A stretch of 64,000 bases of DNA. Origin: Jatrophihabitans_A sp035248685. Lineage in GTDB: Bacteria > Actinomycetota > Actinomycetes > Mycobacteriales > Jatrophihabitantaceae. The stretch covers positions 62,001 to 126,000 of the forward strand of contig DATFHF010000036.1 of assembly GCA_035248685.1 (NCBI GenBank), read 5' to 3'. The notes below the pieces were generated by a model. The model did no database searches, had not been told where the DNA came from, and saw nothing but the letters and a program-made list of their open reading frames with translations. Of this stretch, positions 56,291 through 64,000 are shown in pieces (position 1 is the first letter of the stretch; each line of letters opens with the position of its first letter). Position numbers and translations under genes: made by a program.

Positions 56291-57504
56291 CAGGGCGCCT
56301 GCCCGCCGAACAGCCGGCACAACCCCGCTACGTCGAGGAGGTCGCCGGCGCTAGCGGTTGCTGGAAACGGCACGCCGAGTCCGGTCTCGATGCGGTCGAT
56401 GATTTCCACCAGTCGGAAAGAGTCGAACCCCGTCAAAGCCCGTAGCTCACCGGTCAGCTCGACCTCTGCGGGCTGGAGCCGGAGCACGTCGGCCACCGCG
56501 GCGAGCACCGCCGTCCGAACCCGCTCCGGCTCCGCCGATGCCGTGACCGGCTCGGCGAATTCGGACAGCAGTGCGAGGTCGGCATAGAGCCGCTCAGCCA
56601 TGTCATCAAGCAGGGCTGGGTTCGGCGGTGCACCGCGCTGCGCCCGTCGGCTGGCCAGGTAACTCTGTCCGGCAAGCTGCTGCCAGCCCCGGGTTGCCGC
56701 TTCTACCGCGGCGGCCGCGGGATGGTCGCCGAGCCAGCGGCTGGTCAGCAGCCGTTCTCGGCACACGTGCCAGATGTCAAGCACCAAGCGTTCGACCCGT
56801 TCGACCCCGGATAGCGTCGACTTCAACTGCGCCAGGTAGCCGTCGATGGCCCGGCCGGCCTCGGCCGCGGATGCCGCGGTGGCTGCCAGCACGCTGGTTC
56901 GGTCGAGCGCAATAGCGGATTCGGCCGGCACCATTCGGAGCCCGATACCGGTACCGCCGATCGCAGTGTCGATCCCGGCCGCCGACATCCGGTAGGTAGT
57001 GGGCCGGGCCCGTCCCCATTGGGTGTCGGCATAGTAGGCGTCCACGATGAGGTAACCGTCGTCTGCCCGCTCGAGCAGGAAACTGTGCGGCATCTGCCGG
57101 TACCGCACCGTGGCTTTTGCGTACGGCAGCCAGCTCAGGTCGTAGGCCTCGGCAACCACGTACACCGGAGCCTGGTCGGCCAGTTCTCGCAGCGATCGCG
57201 CAGTCAGCGGCGCGGACGGCTCGCCGACTTGGAAGCCCAGAATCTGGTGTGCCTGCTCGATCCGCTCGGCCACCGTCGGCTGGATGGCATAGCTGCCGTC
57301 TGCGCCGAGCACCGGGAATCCCCACCGACTGCCCAACGCCAAGTGCGCCCCCGAGCCGTACGCCGCATCGGCTATCACCGCGACCGTGCTCTGAAGGCAG
57401 TCCAGCGCCTCGGCGTGGATTCCGGCCAGCACGGTAGCCCAGCTGTCCCGCGGCTCGGACAACGCGATCGGTGCCTGAACTTCAGTGTCGAAGGTAGAAG
57501 CCAT
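56290..57504 (-). CDS. BtrH-like acyltransferase fused to a C-terminal ACP
   Basis: 404 aa from ATG 57504 (GAGGAGG upstream). BtrH-like domain about residues 25-200 (YGSGAHLALGSRWGFPVL, APVYVVAEAYDLSWLPY, PHSFLLERADDGYLIVDAYY), helical middle, and a C-terminal carrier domain with LTGFDSFRLVEIIDRIETG (phosphopantetheine Ser in DSF). The fusion suggests substrate transfer from an attached ACP, an arrangement I do not know from butirosin. Divergent from the ACP/TrpB2 operon. Confidence 0.75.
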   Translation of the reverse strand: MASTFDTEVQAPIALSEPRDSWATVLAGIHAEALDCLQSTVAVIADAAYGSGAHLALGSRWGFPVLGADGSYAIQPTVAERIEQAHQILGFQVGEPSAPLTARSLRELADQAPVYVVAEAYDLSWLPYAKATVRYRQMPHSFLLERADDGYLIVDAYYADTQWGRARPTTYRMSAAGIDTAIGGTGIGLRMVPAESAIALDRTSVLAATAASAAEAGRAIDGYLAQLKSTLSGVERVERLVLDIWHVCRERLLTSRWLGDHPAAAAVEAATRGWQQLAGQSYLASRRAQRGAPPNPALLDDMAERLYADLALLSEFAEPVTASAEPERVRTAVLAAVADVLRLQPAEVELTGELRALTGFDSFRLVEIIDRIETGLGVPFPATASAGDLLDVAGLCRLFGGQAP

Positions 57505-57726
57505 CTGCCGTCCTCCTCGCTGTCGACCGCGGTTGCGGAACTGGTGAATGTTCGGTTGCCGTCGATGGCTCAGGTTTGCGATCAGGCATACAAAGCGTCT
57601 ACAAAGCGCCGCTACCGGGCTCTCCGGCCGACCCTGCCGATCAGTAGTCACCGTGTATCGGGTCCGTATGACTCGGGCCAATCCTGGCCAGACAGCGGTC
57701 AGCTAGCGGATAGATGGGACGACTGG
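57505..57726. other. Divergent promoter region
   Basis: 222 bp between the BtrH-ACP gene (minus) and the small ACP gene (plus). It must hold the promoters for both operons. I see no repeat matching the palindrome at 50183-50201. Confidence 0.4.
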
Positions 57727-57999
57727 ATGACGAACGCCAGCAGTGCGGACGCCGACACCAGGGACGCCGAGAGCGTCCGGGGACTGATCCTCGACCTGCT
57801 CGTAGCCGAGGGCCACACCGGCGTGACCATGCAAACGGCGCTAACCGACGGTGGCCTGAATCTGTCGTCGCTGGAATTGGTTCGGTTGCTGGTCGGGCTG
57901 GAGGAGCGGCTGGGCATCGAACTCGACGACGCCACCATCATGAACGCCCGGTTCGACACCGTCGATGACCTGATCGCGCTGGTCATCCAGTCGACATGA
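57727..57999 (+). CDS. Stand-alone carrier protein with an altered motif
   Basis: 90 aa from ATG 57727. ACP fold with LNLSSLELVRLLVGLEERLGI; the phosphopantetheine motif reads SSL instead of the usual DSL, leaving the modified Ser in place. It overlaps the TrpB2-like gene by 4 bp, so the pair probably act together on an ACP-bound substrate. Confidence 0.8.
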   Translation: MTNASSADADTRDAESVRGLILDLLVAEGHTGVTMQTALTDGGLNLSSLELVRLLVGLEERLGIELDDATIMNARFDTVDDLIALVIQST

Positions 58000-59384
58000 C
58001 CGGTTCGGTGGAGCTGAGAGCCGGCCCTGCCACCAGCGGGAGCGCCGTCCCGAACGCCTGGTACAACGCGCTGCCGGATCTGGCGATCGACCTGCCGCCG
58101 GACGTCCCAGCACCGAGCGGTGGCTCGGGTGAGCTGCGGCTCCAGGTGCCGGCTAGCCTGATCCGGCAGGAGCTGGGCAGCCGGCGCTGGATTCCGATCC
58201 CGCCGGAGGTGCTCGACCGCTACCGGCAATGGCGACCGACGCCGCTGCGCCGCGCCGCCGCTTTCGAGCGGGCGTTGGGCACCCGCTGCCGGCTGTACTA
58301 CAAGTACGAGGGCGCGAACCTCAGCGGCAGCCACAAGCTCAACACCGCGATCGCGCAAGCCTTTTACTATCGGCGCGCCGGAGCGACCTGCCTGACGGTA
58401 GGGACCGGCGCGGGCCAGTGGGGGACCGCGGTAGCCGCCGCATGTTCCATGTTTGGCATGCGGTGCCGGGTCTACATGGTGCGCAGCAGCTTCGAGGCCA
58501 AGCCCTATCGCCGCACCTTGATGCAGGCGCTGGGCGCGAGCGTCATTCCCAGCCCCAGCAGGCACACCGAGTGCGGACGGCAGGCCCTGCGGTCGGGTTC
58601 CGGCGCCGCTGGCAGCCTGTCGATCGCACTCGCGGAAGCCTTGGAAGACGCCATCGAGCTGGGCAACAACTTCTGCACCGGCAGCGGCGAAAGCTACTCG
58701 CTGCTCCACCAGACCGTGATCGGCCTGGAAGCCGAGCAGCAGCTGCTCGAGCTGGCAGAGCGGCCAGACATCGTGGTCGGTTCGCTCGGTGGCGGCAGCA
58801 ACTTCGGCGGCATCGCACTTCCGTTCCTCGGCACCGCCGCGCGGACCGGCACGCCGGTCCGGTGCCTGTCGGTCGAACCGTCGGCCTGCCCGAAGCTCAC
58901 CCGCGGCCGGTACGCCTACGACTTCACCGATGCCTCTGGCCGTACTCCATTGCAGAAGATGTATACGCTGGGCCACACCTTCGCCCCGCCGGCCATCCAT
59001 GCCGGCGGCCTGCGTTACCACGGCACCGCCAAGCTGATCAGCGCGCTCTACCGGAATCGGCAGATCGAGGCGGTCGCGTTCGACCAACTGCCGGTGTTCG
59101 CCAGCGCGGTGGAGTTCATGCGAACGGAGGGCATCCTGCCAGCACCGGAGAGCGCGCATGCGGTGCATGGAGCGGCGATGCAGGCACTGGCCGCGGATCG
59201 CCGTGGCGACAGCCTCTGCATCCTGATGCATATCAGCGGGCATGGGATGTTCGACATGGCGGCGTACCAGTCCTATCTGGCCGGGACGATGGTGGACGTG
59301 GCCATCTCCGAGGAAGAACTGGCTCGGTCGCTGGCCATGCTTCCCGCACAGCCGCAGCCGGTTCAGTCCCCGCCGGGCAGCTGA
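57996..59384 (+). CDS. TrpB2-like PLP-dependent enzyme
   Basis: 462 aa. TrpB2-type features: RPTPL, YKYEGANLSGSHKLNTAIAQA (PLP Lys), GAGQWGTAVAAACSMFGM, YMVRSSFEAKPYRRTLM, GSLGGGSNFGGIALPFL. No TrpA partner is adjacent. In this cluster it more likely performs a beta-replacement or elimination on a serine- or threonine-like substrate than housekeeping tryptophan synthesis. Confidence 0.85.
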   Translation: MTGSVELRAGPATSGSAVPNAWYNALPDLAIDLPPDVPAPSGGSGELRLQVPASLIRQELGSRRWIPIPPEVLDRYRQWRPTPLRRAAAFERALGTRCRLYYKYEGANLSGSHKLNTAIAQAFYYRRAGATCLTVGTGAGQWGTAVAAACSMFGMRCRVYMVRSSFEAKPYRRTLMQALGASVIPSPSRHTECGRQALRSGSGAAGSLSIALAEALEDAIELGNNFCTGSGESYSLLHQTVIGLEAEQQLLELAERPDIVVGSLGGGSNFGGIALPFLGTAARTGTPVRCLSVEPSACPKLTRGRYAYDFTDASGRTPLQKMYTLGHTFAPPAIHAGGLRYHGTAKLISALYRNRQIEAVAFDQLPVFASAVEFMRTEGILPAPESAHAVHGAAMQALAADRRGDSLCILMHISGHGMFDMAAYQSYLAGTMVDVAISEEELARSLAMLPAQPQPVQSPPGS

Positions 59385-59389
59385 GTCAG

Positions 59390-60706
59390 CTACGACTGCT
59401 GAACAATGGCCGGCGTATCACTGCCGCCGCAGCCCCGTGTGAGGTCGGCCTGCTGGACTGGCTCCACATCGAGGGCCGGCTGCTCGCGCACCTGCCGAAC
59501 GGGTGAGAACGCGGTGATCAGCGGGGCTAGCACGCCGCCGGCCACGCAGAAGAACAGCGCGGGCCGCAGGCCGATCAGACTCCCGAGCGCACCGCCGGTC
59601 AGCGCCCCGAGCGAGCCGCCACCATAGACGATGAACCGTTGGCCTGCGGTGACCCGGCCGGCCAGTTCGTCCGGCGTCACCGCCTGCCGCAGGCTCCACT
59701 GGTGGATGTTGGCCACGGTGAAGGTGAGCCCGCCCAATGCCTTGGCAACAGCCAGCATCAGCACCGTGACAGCGACCGGCCCGCTCGCCAGCGGTATCAG
59801 CAGGCCACTCAGTGCGGTAAGCAGCAATCCGAGCACGATGGCGGGGCCGACCCCGTACCGATTGCCGGCCCACCGAGCCAGCATTGCACCGGGGATGCCG
59901 CCGATGCCGCCGGCGACGAAGATCAACCCGATCGTGGCCGCGTTCAGGCCGAGTTCGCGAGTCGCATAGAGCACGAACAGTGCGACGATGCCCTGGTCGA
60001 AGAACGCCACGAACAGCCCCGTCAGCATGATCGGCCGCAGCAATCGATGGCCGAGCAGCATCCGCAGTCCGTCGGTCAGCGATCGACGCAACGAGACCAC
60101 CGGCTCGCCGGCGGGCACCTCGACCCGGCGCTCCTGGTGGTCGATCGAACGCAGCAGTGTCGCCGAGACAACGAAGGACGCAGCATCCACCAGCACGGCA
60201 AGCGGTGCCGTGATGAGCTGGACCAGCACACCGGCCAAGCCGGGCCCGCCGGACTCGGCAACCGAGTAACTGACCTGCAATCGGCTGTTGAAATCGGTGA
60301 GCCTGTCCCGCGCCACCAAGGTCGGCACGTAGGCATAGTGCGCTACCTCCGACAGCACGGTGAGCACCCCGACCCCGAAGGCGACCACGCAGAGCTGGAT
60401 GAAGTAGGGCCCACCCACCGGAACCGCCAGCGGCACGGTCAGCAGCAACACCGCCGAGCCGAGATCGGTGACGATCAGGATCGGGCGGCGGCGTACCCGG
60501 TCGGCCAGGATACCGGCAGGCAGGCTGCACAGCAGGAACGGCAATTGGCCCGCGCTCGCGAGCACCCCCATTTGCAGGGCCGGCTCATGCAGCCGGGTGG
60601 CAGCGAAGAGCGGCAACGCTAGCGCGGTGATCTGGGAACCGAGCAGGGAGACGCTGAGTGCGGTCCACAGCTTGCCGAAGTTACTGGTCCGCGCCATCTT
60701 CACCAT
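59390..60706 (-). CDS. MFS transporter
   Basis: 438 aa from ATG 60706 (ATG 60697 also possible). About 12 membrane segments, starting LWTALSVSLLGSQITALALPLF, with the MFS loop ILADRVRRRPILIVTD after TM2. It is convergent with the TrpB2 gene (5 bp gap). Probable exporter or resistance pump of the second cluster. Confidence 0.85.
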   Translation of the reverse strand: MVKMARTSNFGKLWTALSVSLLGSQITALALPLFAATRLHEPALQMGVLASAGQLPFLLCSLPAGILADRVRRRPILIVTDLGSAVLLLTVPLAVPVGGPYFIQLCVVAFGVGVLTVLSEVAHYAYVPTLVARDRLTDFNSRLQVSYSVAESGGPGLAGVLVQLITAPLAVLVDAASFVVSATLLRSIDHQERRVEVPAGEPVVSLRRSLTDGLRMLLGHRLLRPIMLTGLFVAFFDQGIVALFVLYATRELGLNAATIGLIFVAGGIGGIPGAMLARWAGNRYGVGPAIVLGLLLTALSGLLIPLASGPVAVTVLMLAVAKALGGLTFTVANIHQWSLRQAVTPDELAGRVTAGQRFIVYGGGSLGALTGGALGSLIGLRPALFFCVAGGVLAPLITAFSPVRQVREQPALDVEPVQQADLTRGCGGSDTPAIVQQS

Positions 60707-60727
60707 CCGCGCTCGTTCAGTGGCCTT

Positions 60728-61900
60728 CTAGTCTGCCAAGACCGGAATACCGTCGGCGAACAACCAGTCGGACTCGGTCAAGGCGTGCGAGTAACAGCGG
60801 TACGGCTCAACCCAACGCCTTATGGTGTCAGGTTCAGCAATGCTAATCCCTACCGGGCGATTGCGCGCCTCGCACGGCAACGCTGCCGCCCAGACCGGGC
60901 GGAGCACCGCGCCGCGTTCCACCTTCGCCGGGGTGGCCAGCCCGAGTGCCAAGCGGTTGAAGCCGTGTTCGGCGGCGTACTCGATGGCGTGGTAGATGAG
61001 CAGCTTGAAGTACGCGAACGAGCCTGGGATGCGCAGGTAGTCCAGCCCGACAGCGCGGCTGTACAGGGTGTCGCGCCAGGCGTAGTTGATCGCGCAGGCG
61101 ACCAGTTGGTCCTGCTGGTCATGGCAACCGAACGCCACGACCCGCTCGCCCAGAAAGCTGAGCTCGCGCCGGAACAATCGGCGAAGCAGCAGGTCCGGCG
61201 TGGCATGGCCATGCCGCTGCTCGACCGCGCTCACCAGTCGCGCCACGTCCGAGAGTTGCTCGGCGAGCGGAATCGTCTCGATCCGCCAGCCGGTGGCCGC
61301 ATACCGGCGCAGCTCTCGCCGGATCTTGGCGCGCAACTTCGCCGAGCAACCAGCCAGATAGGAAGCCAAGCCGCCAACCACGCCTTCGATCGTCGTGTTA
61401 CCCGAATCCAGGCTGGCGACCACCGGCGCTATTCGGGCCAGCCGCCGTAGGGTTTCGGTCGGCAGGTAGCGGAAGGCGATGCCGGATCGGCCGTCCGCCG
61501 CGGCCAGCTTGAGCGCGTGCTCGACCAGAGCCGCCGCCACCTGATCCCCCGCCGGCGTGGGCAAACCTGCCTCGATCAGCAGCTCACTGTGGTAGCCCCG
61601 CCTGGCGCCGGCCAGCAGGTGGTCGCCACCGCACTGCCGTAGCGCGGCTGATCGCAGCGGCAGATACGCCGGATTCACCTCGTGATCCACCCGGTACACC
61701 GGAAGGGCGCCGATCAACCGATCAGCCGATCGGGCAAGCAAGTAGCGAGCCGTCGCGGTGGTGTCACGTTCGATCGCGCCGAGCCACCCGGATGACTGGT
61801 AGAGGTCAGCGGACCCCGCCAGCGCATCCCAGGCCGCGGCCGGCACCTCATCGATCGCGGATACCACGTCGATGTCGAGCAGTTCCGCGCTGACGGTCAT
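60728..61900 (-). CDS. FemAB-like GNAT acyltransferase
   Basis: 390 aa from ATG 61900 (ATGA overlap with the ArgD-like gene). Double-GNAT pattern: SAKLRAKIRRELRRYAATGW, QLVACAINYAWRD, SFAYFKLLIYHAIEYAAEHG, FNRLALGLATPAKVERG. Same fold as the product of 26875-27930. It probably transfers an amino-acyl or acyl group to the product. Confidence 0.75.
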   Translation of the reverse strand: MTVSAELLDIDVVSAIDEVPAAAWDALAGSADLYQSSGWLGAIERDTTATARYLLARSADRLIGALPVYRVDHEVNPAYLPLRSAALRQCGGDHLLAGARRGYHSELLIEAGLPTPAGDQVAAALVEHALKLAAADGRSGIAFRYLPTETLRRLARIAPVVASLDSGNTTIEGVVGGLASYLAGCSAKLRAKIRRELRRYAATGWRIETIPLAEQLSDVARLVSAVEQRHGHATPDLLLRRLFRRELSFLGERVVAFGCHDQQDQLVACAINYAWRDTLYSRAVGLDYLRIPGSFAYFKLLIYHAIEYAAEHGFNRLALGLATPAKVERGAVLRPVWAAALPCEARNRPVGISIAEPDTIRRWVEPYRCYSHALTESDWLFADGIPVLAD

Positions 61901-63117
61901 CCGGAGTGGCTGGCCGCGTTCGATGCCTGAGCCAGGATGCCCGGCAGTGCGGTGATGAACTCGGTTGCCTCGGCCGCGGTGAGGATCAACGGCGGAGCCA
62001 GCCGGACCGCCTGGAGCCGAACCGCGCTGACCAGGAAGCCGGCCTGCACCGCCGCCGCACCGAACTCGATGCCGATCGGCTCGGTCAACACCAGGCCACG
62101 CCACAGGCCGCTGCCGCGAAGGCCGCCGAGGAGAGGATGAGCCAGCCCCTCGATGCCCTCGGCAAGCACGTTCCCGACCGCAACCGCGTTGCTCATCAGG
62201 TTGTCGCGCTCGATCACCTCGAGCACCGTTAGCGCCGCAGCACAGGAAACCGGGTTGCCGCCGAAGGTGCTGCCGTGATGGCCGAGACCCAATCCTTGGG
62301 CGTAGTCGCCGAGTCCGATGCAGGCACCGATCGGCAGGCCGCCAGCCAGCCCCTTGGACAGCGTCATGACATCGGGCAGCACTCCTTCGGCCTGATGGGC
62401 GAACCACTGTCCGGTACGGCCGATGCCGCTCTGCACCTCATCGAGCACGAACAGCGCACCGGCCGCGTCACAGGCACGCCGTGCGGCTCGCAGATAACCG
62501 GCCGGCGGCGGGATCACTCCAGCCTCGCCTAGCACCGGCTCCAGGAACACCGCCGCGGTGTCGGCACGTACGGCCGCCGCGAGCGCACCGGCGTCGCCGT
62601 ATGGAACGAACCGCACGTCGAACACGTACGGCGCGTAGGCTTCGCGCACCGATGGAACGCCGGCCAGCGCCAGCGATCCCATGGTGCGACCGTGGAAACC
62701 GTCGTGTGCGGCCACGATCACCGGCCGGTCCGGGCGCTGCCGGCGAATCAGCTTCAGCGCTGCCTCATTCGCCTCGGTGCCGGAGTTGCAGAAGAAGGCC
62801 CGGCACTCGACGGTGCCGGATGGATCGATCAGTGACCTCAGCCGCTCGGCCAACAGGACAGCGTTTTCGTGCAGGTACTGGTTGGAGGTGTGGATCAGCT
62901 CGGCGGCTTGCCGGGCGATCGCGCCGACCAAGTCGGGATGACCGTGGCCGAGCACACTGGCCGCCAGACCGCCGGCGAGATCGAGGTACTCCCGACCGTC
63001 CACATCGACCACGCGGCAGCCCTTGCCCCGAGCCAGCGCGACTTCGGGAGCGTAATCGTTGTAAGTCAGCATCAGGGCGTTGTGATACCGCTGCTGTAGT
63101 TGTTGGGTGAGGGTCAT
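61897..63117 (-). CDS. argD: ArgD-like class III aminotransferase
   Basis: 406 aa from ATG 63117. Acetylornithine aminotransferase family: CNSGTEANEAALKLIRRQ, FHGRTMGSLALAG, VLDEVQSGIGRTG, LSKGLAGGLPIGAC (PLP Lys). Works with ArgC on an N-blocked glutamate-type semialdehyde. Whether it serves arginine biosynthesis or a cluster-specific diamino acid is open, but its coupling to the FemAB-like gene favours the cluster. Confidence 0.85.
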   Translation of the reverse strand: MTLTQQLQQRYHNALMLTYNDYAPEVALARGKGCRVVDVDGREYLDLAGGLAASVLGHGHPDLVGAIARQAAELIHTSNQYLHENAVLLAERLRSLIDPSGTVECRAFFCNSGTEANEAALKLIRRQRPDRPVIVAAHDGFHGRTMGSLALAGVPSVREAYAPYVFDVRFVPYGDAGALAAAVRADTAAVFLEPVLGEAGVIPPPAGYLRAARRACDAAGALFVLDEVQSGIGRTGQWFAHQAEGVLPDVMTLSKGLAGGLPIGACIGLGDYAQGLGLGHHGSTFGGNPVSCAAALTVLEVIERDNLMSNAVAVGNVLAEGIEGLAHPLLGGLRGSGLWRGLVLTEPIGIEFGAAAVQAGFLVSAVRLQAVRLAPPLILTAAEATEFITALPGILAQASNAASHSG

Positions 63118-63151
63118 CGGTGTGCTGCTCCTGTAACGGTTGAGGTGCACG

Positions 63152-64000
63152 TCAAATCAAGCCGGCGCTTTCCGGCAGCCCGAGCATCAGGTTTGCGCTC
63201 TGGATGGCTTGGCCGGCCGCTCCCTTGCCGAGGTTGTCCAACGCCGCCATCACCACGGCGCGGCCGGAATGCGAGTCGGCTGTCGCCTGAAGCAGGCTCA
63301 GGTTGGATCCGACCACCGCGCCGGTGGCTGGCCAGCGACCGCCGGAGGACAGCCGGACGAACGGTTCGTCGCGATATGCCTGCGCGAGGATCTCGCGCAA
63401 CTCGACCATCGTGGCCGGCCTGGTCAACCGGACGCTGCAAATTGCCAGGATGCCGCGTGGCACCGGCGCGAGTACCGGCATCACCGAGATCGAGGCGGGT
63501 CGACCGCTAACCGCGGACAGTTCCTGTTCGATCTCCGGCACCGAACCGTGTTCGCCGCCGACCTGGTAGCCGCGCAGTGCACCCGCCACCGCGCTGGCTA
63601 GGTGTTCGGTCGGGGCCGCCCGGCCCGCGCTGGAGGTGCCGGCCAGCACGGTGGCCACGATGTCCGCCGGATCGGCCAATCCGGCTGCCAGCAGTGGAGC
63701 GAGCGCGAGGATCGCGGCGGTGGCGTAGCACCCAGGGTTGGCTACCCGGTACGCGGCGGCGATCCGGTCCCGGGTGCCGGGCAGTTCCGGGAGTCCGTAC
63801 AGCCAGTGGCCGGCATGCTCGCTTTCGTAATACCGTCGCCATACGTCGGCATCAGCCAGCCGATGGTCAGGTCCGAGATCGACGATCCGCACCGACTCGG
63901 GCAGCTGCTTGGCGATCGGACCGGCCTTGTCCCGCGGCAGCGCCAGAAAGGCCACGTCGCATTCGGTCAGCCGAGCCGGGTCGATCGGTTCGAAGGTGCG
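63152..64000 (-). CDS. argC: ArgC-like N-acetyl-gamma-glutamyl-phosphate reductase (partial)
   Basis: C-terminal 282 residues; the start lies beyond the right edge of the window, and the frame stays open to base 64000. Diagnostic block VANPGCYATAAILALAPLL with the catalytic Cys, HGSVPEIEQELS and SVRLTRPATM. It reduces an acyl phosphate to a semialdehyde for ArgD. Neighbouring ArgB/ArgJ genes, if any, are outside the window. Confidence 0.9.
   Translation of the reverse strand, partial: RTFEPIDPARLTECDVAFLALPRDKAGPIAKQLPESVRIVDLGPDHRLADADVWRRYYESEHAGHWLYGLPELPGTRDRIAAAYRVANPGCYATAAILALAPLLAAGLADPADIVATVLAGTSSAGRAAPTEHLASAVAGALRGYQVGGEHGSVPEIEQELSAVSGRPASISVMPVLAPVPRGILAICSVRLTRPATMVELREILAQAYRDEPFVRLSSGGRWPATGAVVGSNLSLLQATADSHSGRAVVMAALDNLGKGAAGQAIQSANLMLGLPESAGLI

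Noticed and set aside
59639..60622. Plus-strand open frame over the MFS gene
   Set aside because: Antisense shadow rich in Gln/His/Arg, no domain; the minus strand encodes 12 membrane segments.
61897..64000. Amino-group carrier protein (LysW) pathway
   Set aside because: No LysW-like short acidic zinc protein is visible in the window; ArgC/ArgD alone are not enough.

Overview
The window is about 64 kb of high-GC DNA from an actinomycete. The signs are dense GTG and ATG starts, many 1-14 bp translational overlaps, a SARP regulator, a possible leaderless promoter, a urate-to-malate gene set and several natural-product loci; a Nocardia/Pseudonocardia-like actinobacterium would fit, but the sequence alone does not fix the genus. 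I saw no rRNA, tRNA, CRISPR array or transposase.

Left region (0.1-10.3 kb): a compact, disassembled NRPS-type locus. Separate genes encode a condensation domain, a peptidyl carrier protein and an adenylation domain whose pocket reads close to threonine. They sit with an ATP-grasp ligase, a DUF3500 protein, an S-adenosylhomocysteine-hydrolase-like protein that has lost the usual catalytic residues, a histidine phosphatase, an MFS exporter and a cell-wall lytic (LysM) protein.

10.3-24.2 kb: purine catabolism. A minus-strand operon encodes xanthine dehydrogenase (XdhA, XdhB, XdhC) plus a methyltransferase. A divergent plus-strand operon encodes malate synthase, an HpcH/HpaI-type aldolase, allantoinase, allantoicase, OHCU decarboxylase, 5-hydroxyisourate hydrolase, uricase and 8-oxoguanine deaminase. 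Together they take (8-oxo)purines to glyoxylate and malate. No recognisable ureidoglycolate-cleaving enzyme is present.

24.3-26.7 kb: a cupin/SnoaL-type fusion, a frameshifted LuxR-type response regulator and a membrane protein. 26.9-35.4 kb: a tightly coupled eight-gene operon of unusual make-up (FemAB-like acyltransferase, MFS pump, thymidylate-kinase-like P-loop protein, AlkA-like DNA glycosylase, B12-binding radical SAM enzyme, ATP-grasp ligase, CYTH-like protein, unknown protein). It looks like an undescribed biosynthetic cluster with a built-in DNA-repair resistance gene. 35.5-37.2 kb: a CapA-type lipoprotein and a small membrane-anchored protein.

37.5-41.1 kb: an island of visibly lower GC carrying a three-gene minus-strand operon (nucleoside-phosphorylase-fold protein, NACHT-type ATPase, CCA-adding-type nucleotidyltransferase). 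It resembles an anti-phage NLR-like defence module. It is followed by decayed leuB/leuD-like pseudogenes (41.6-42.4 kb).

42.5-64 kb: a second, larger natural-product cluster around carrier proteins rather than NRPS or PKS modules: 2,2-dialkylglycine decarboxylase, flavin amine oxidase, PhyH and proline-hydroxylase-like oxygenases, a luciferase-type oxidoreductase, an ATP-grasp ligase, two separate ACPs and one fused ACP, an acyl-CoA-dehydrogenase-like protein, two BtrH-like proteins, a SARP regulator, an adenylation enzyme, a TrpB2-like PLP enzyme, an MFS pump, a second FemAB-like protein and ArgD/ArgC homologues at the right edge. A perfect 19-bp palindrome lies between its two divergent operons.
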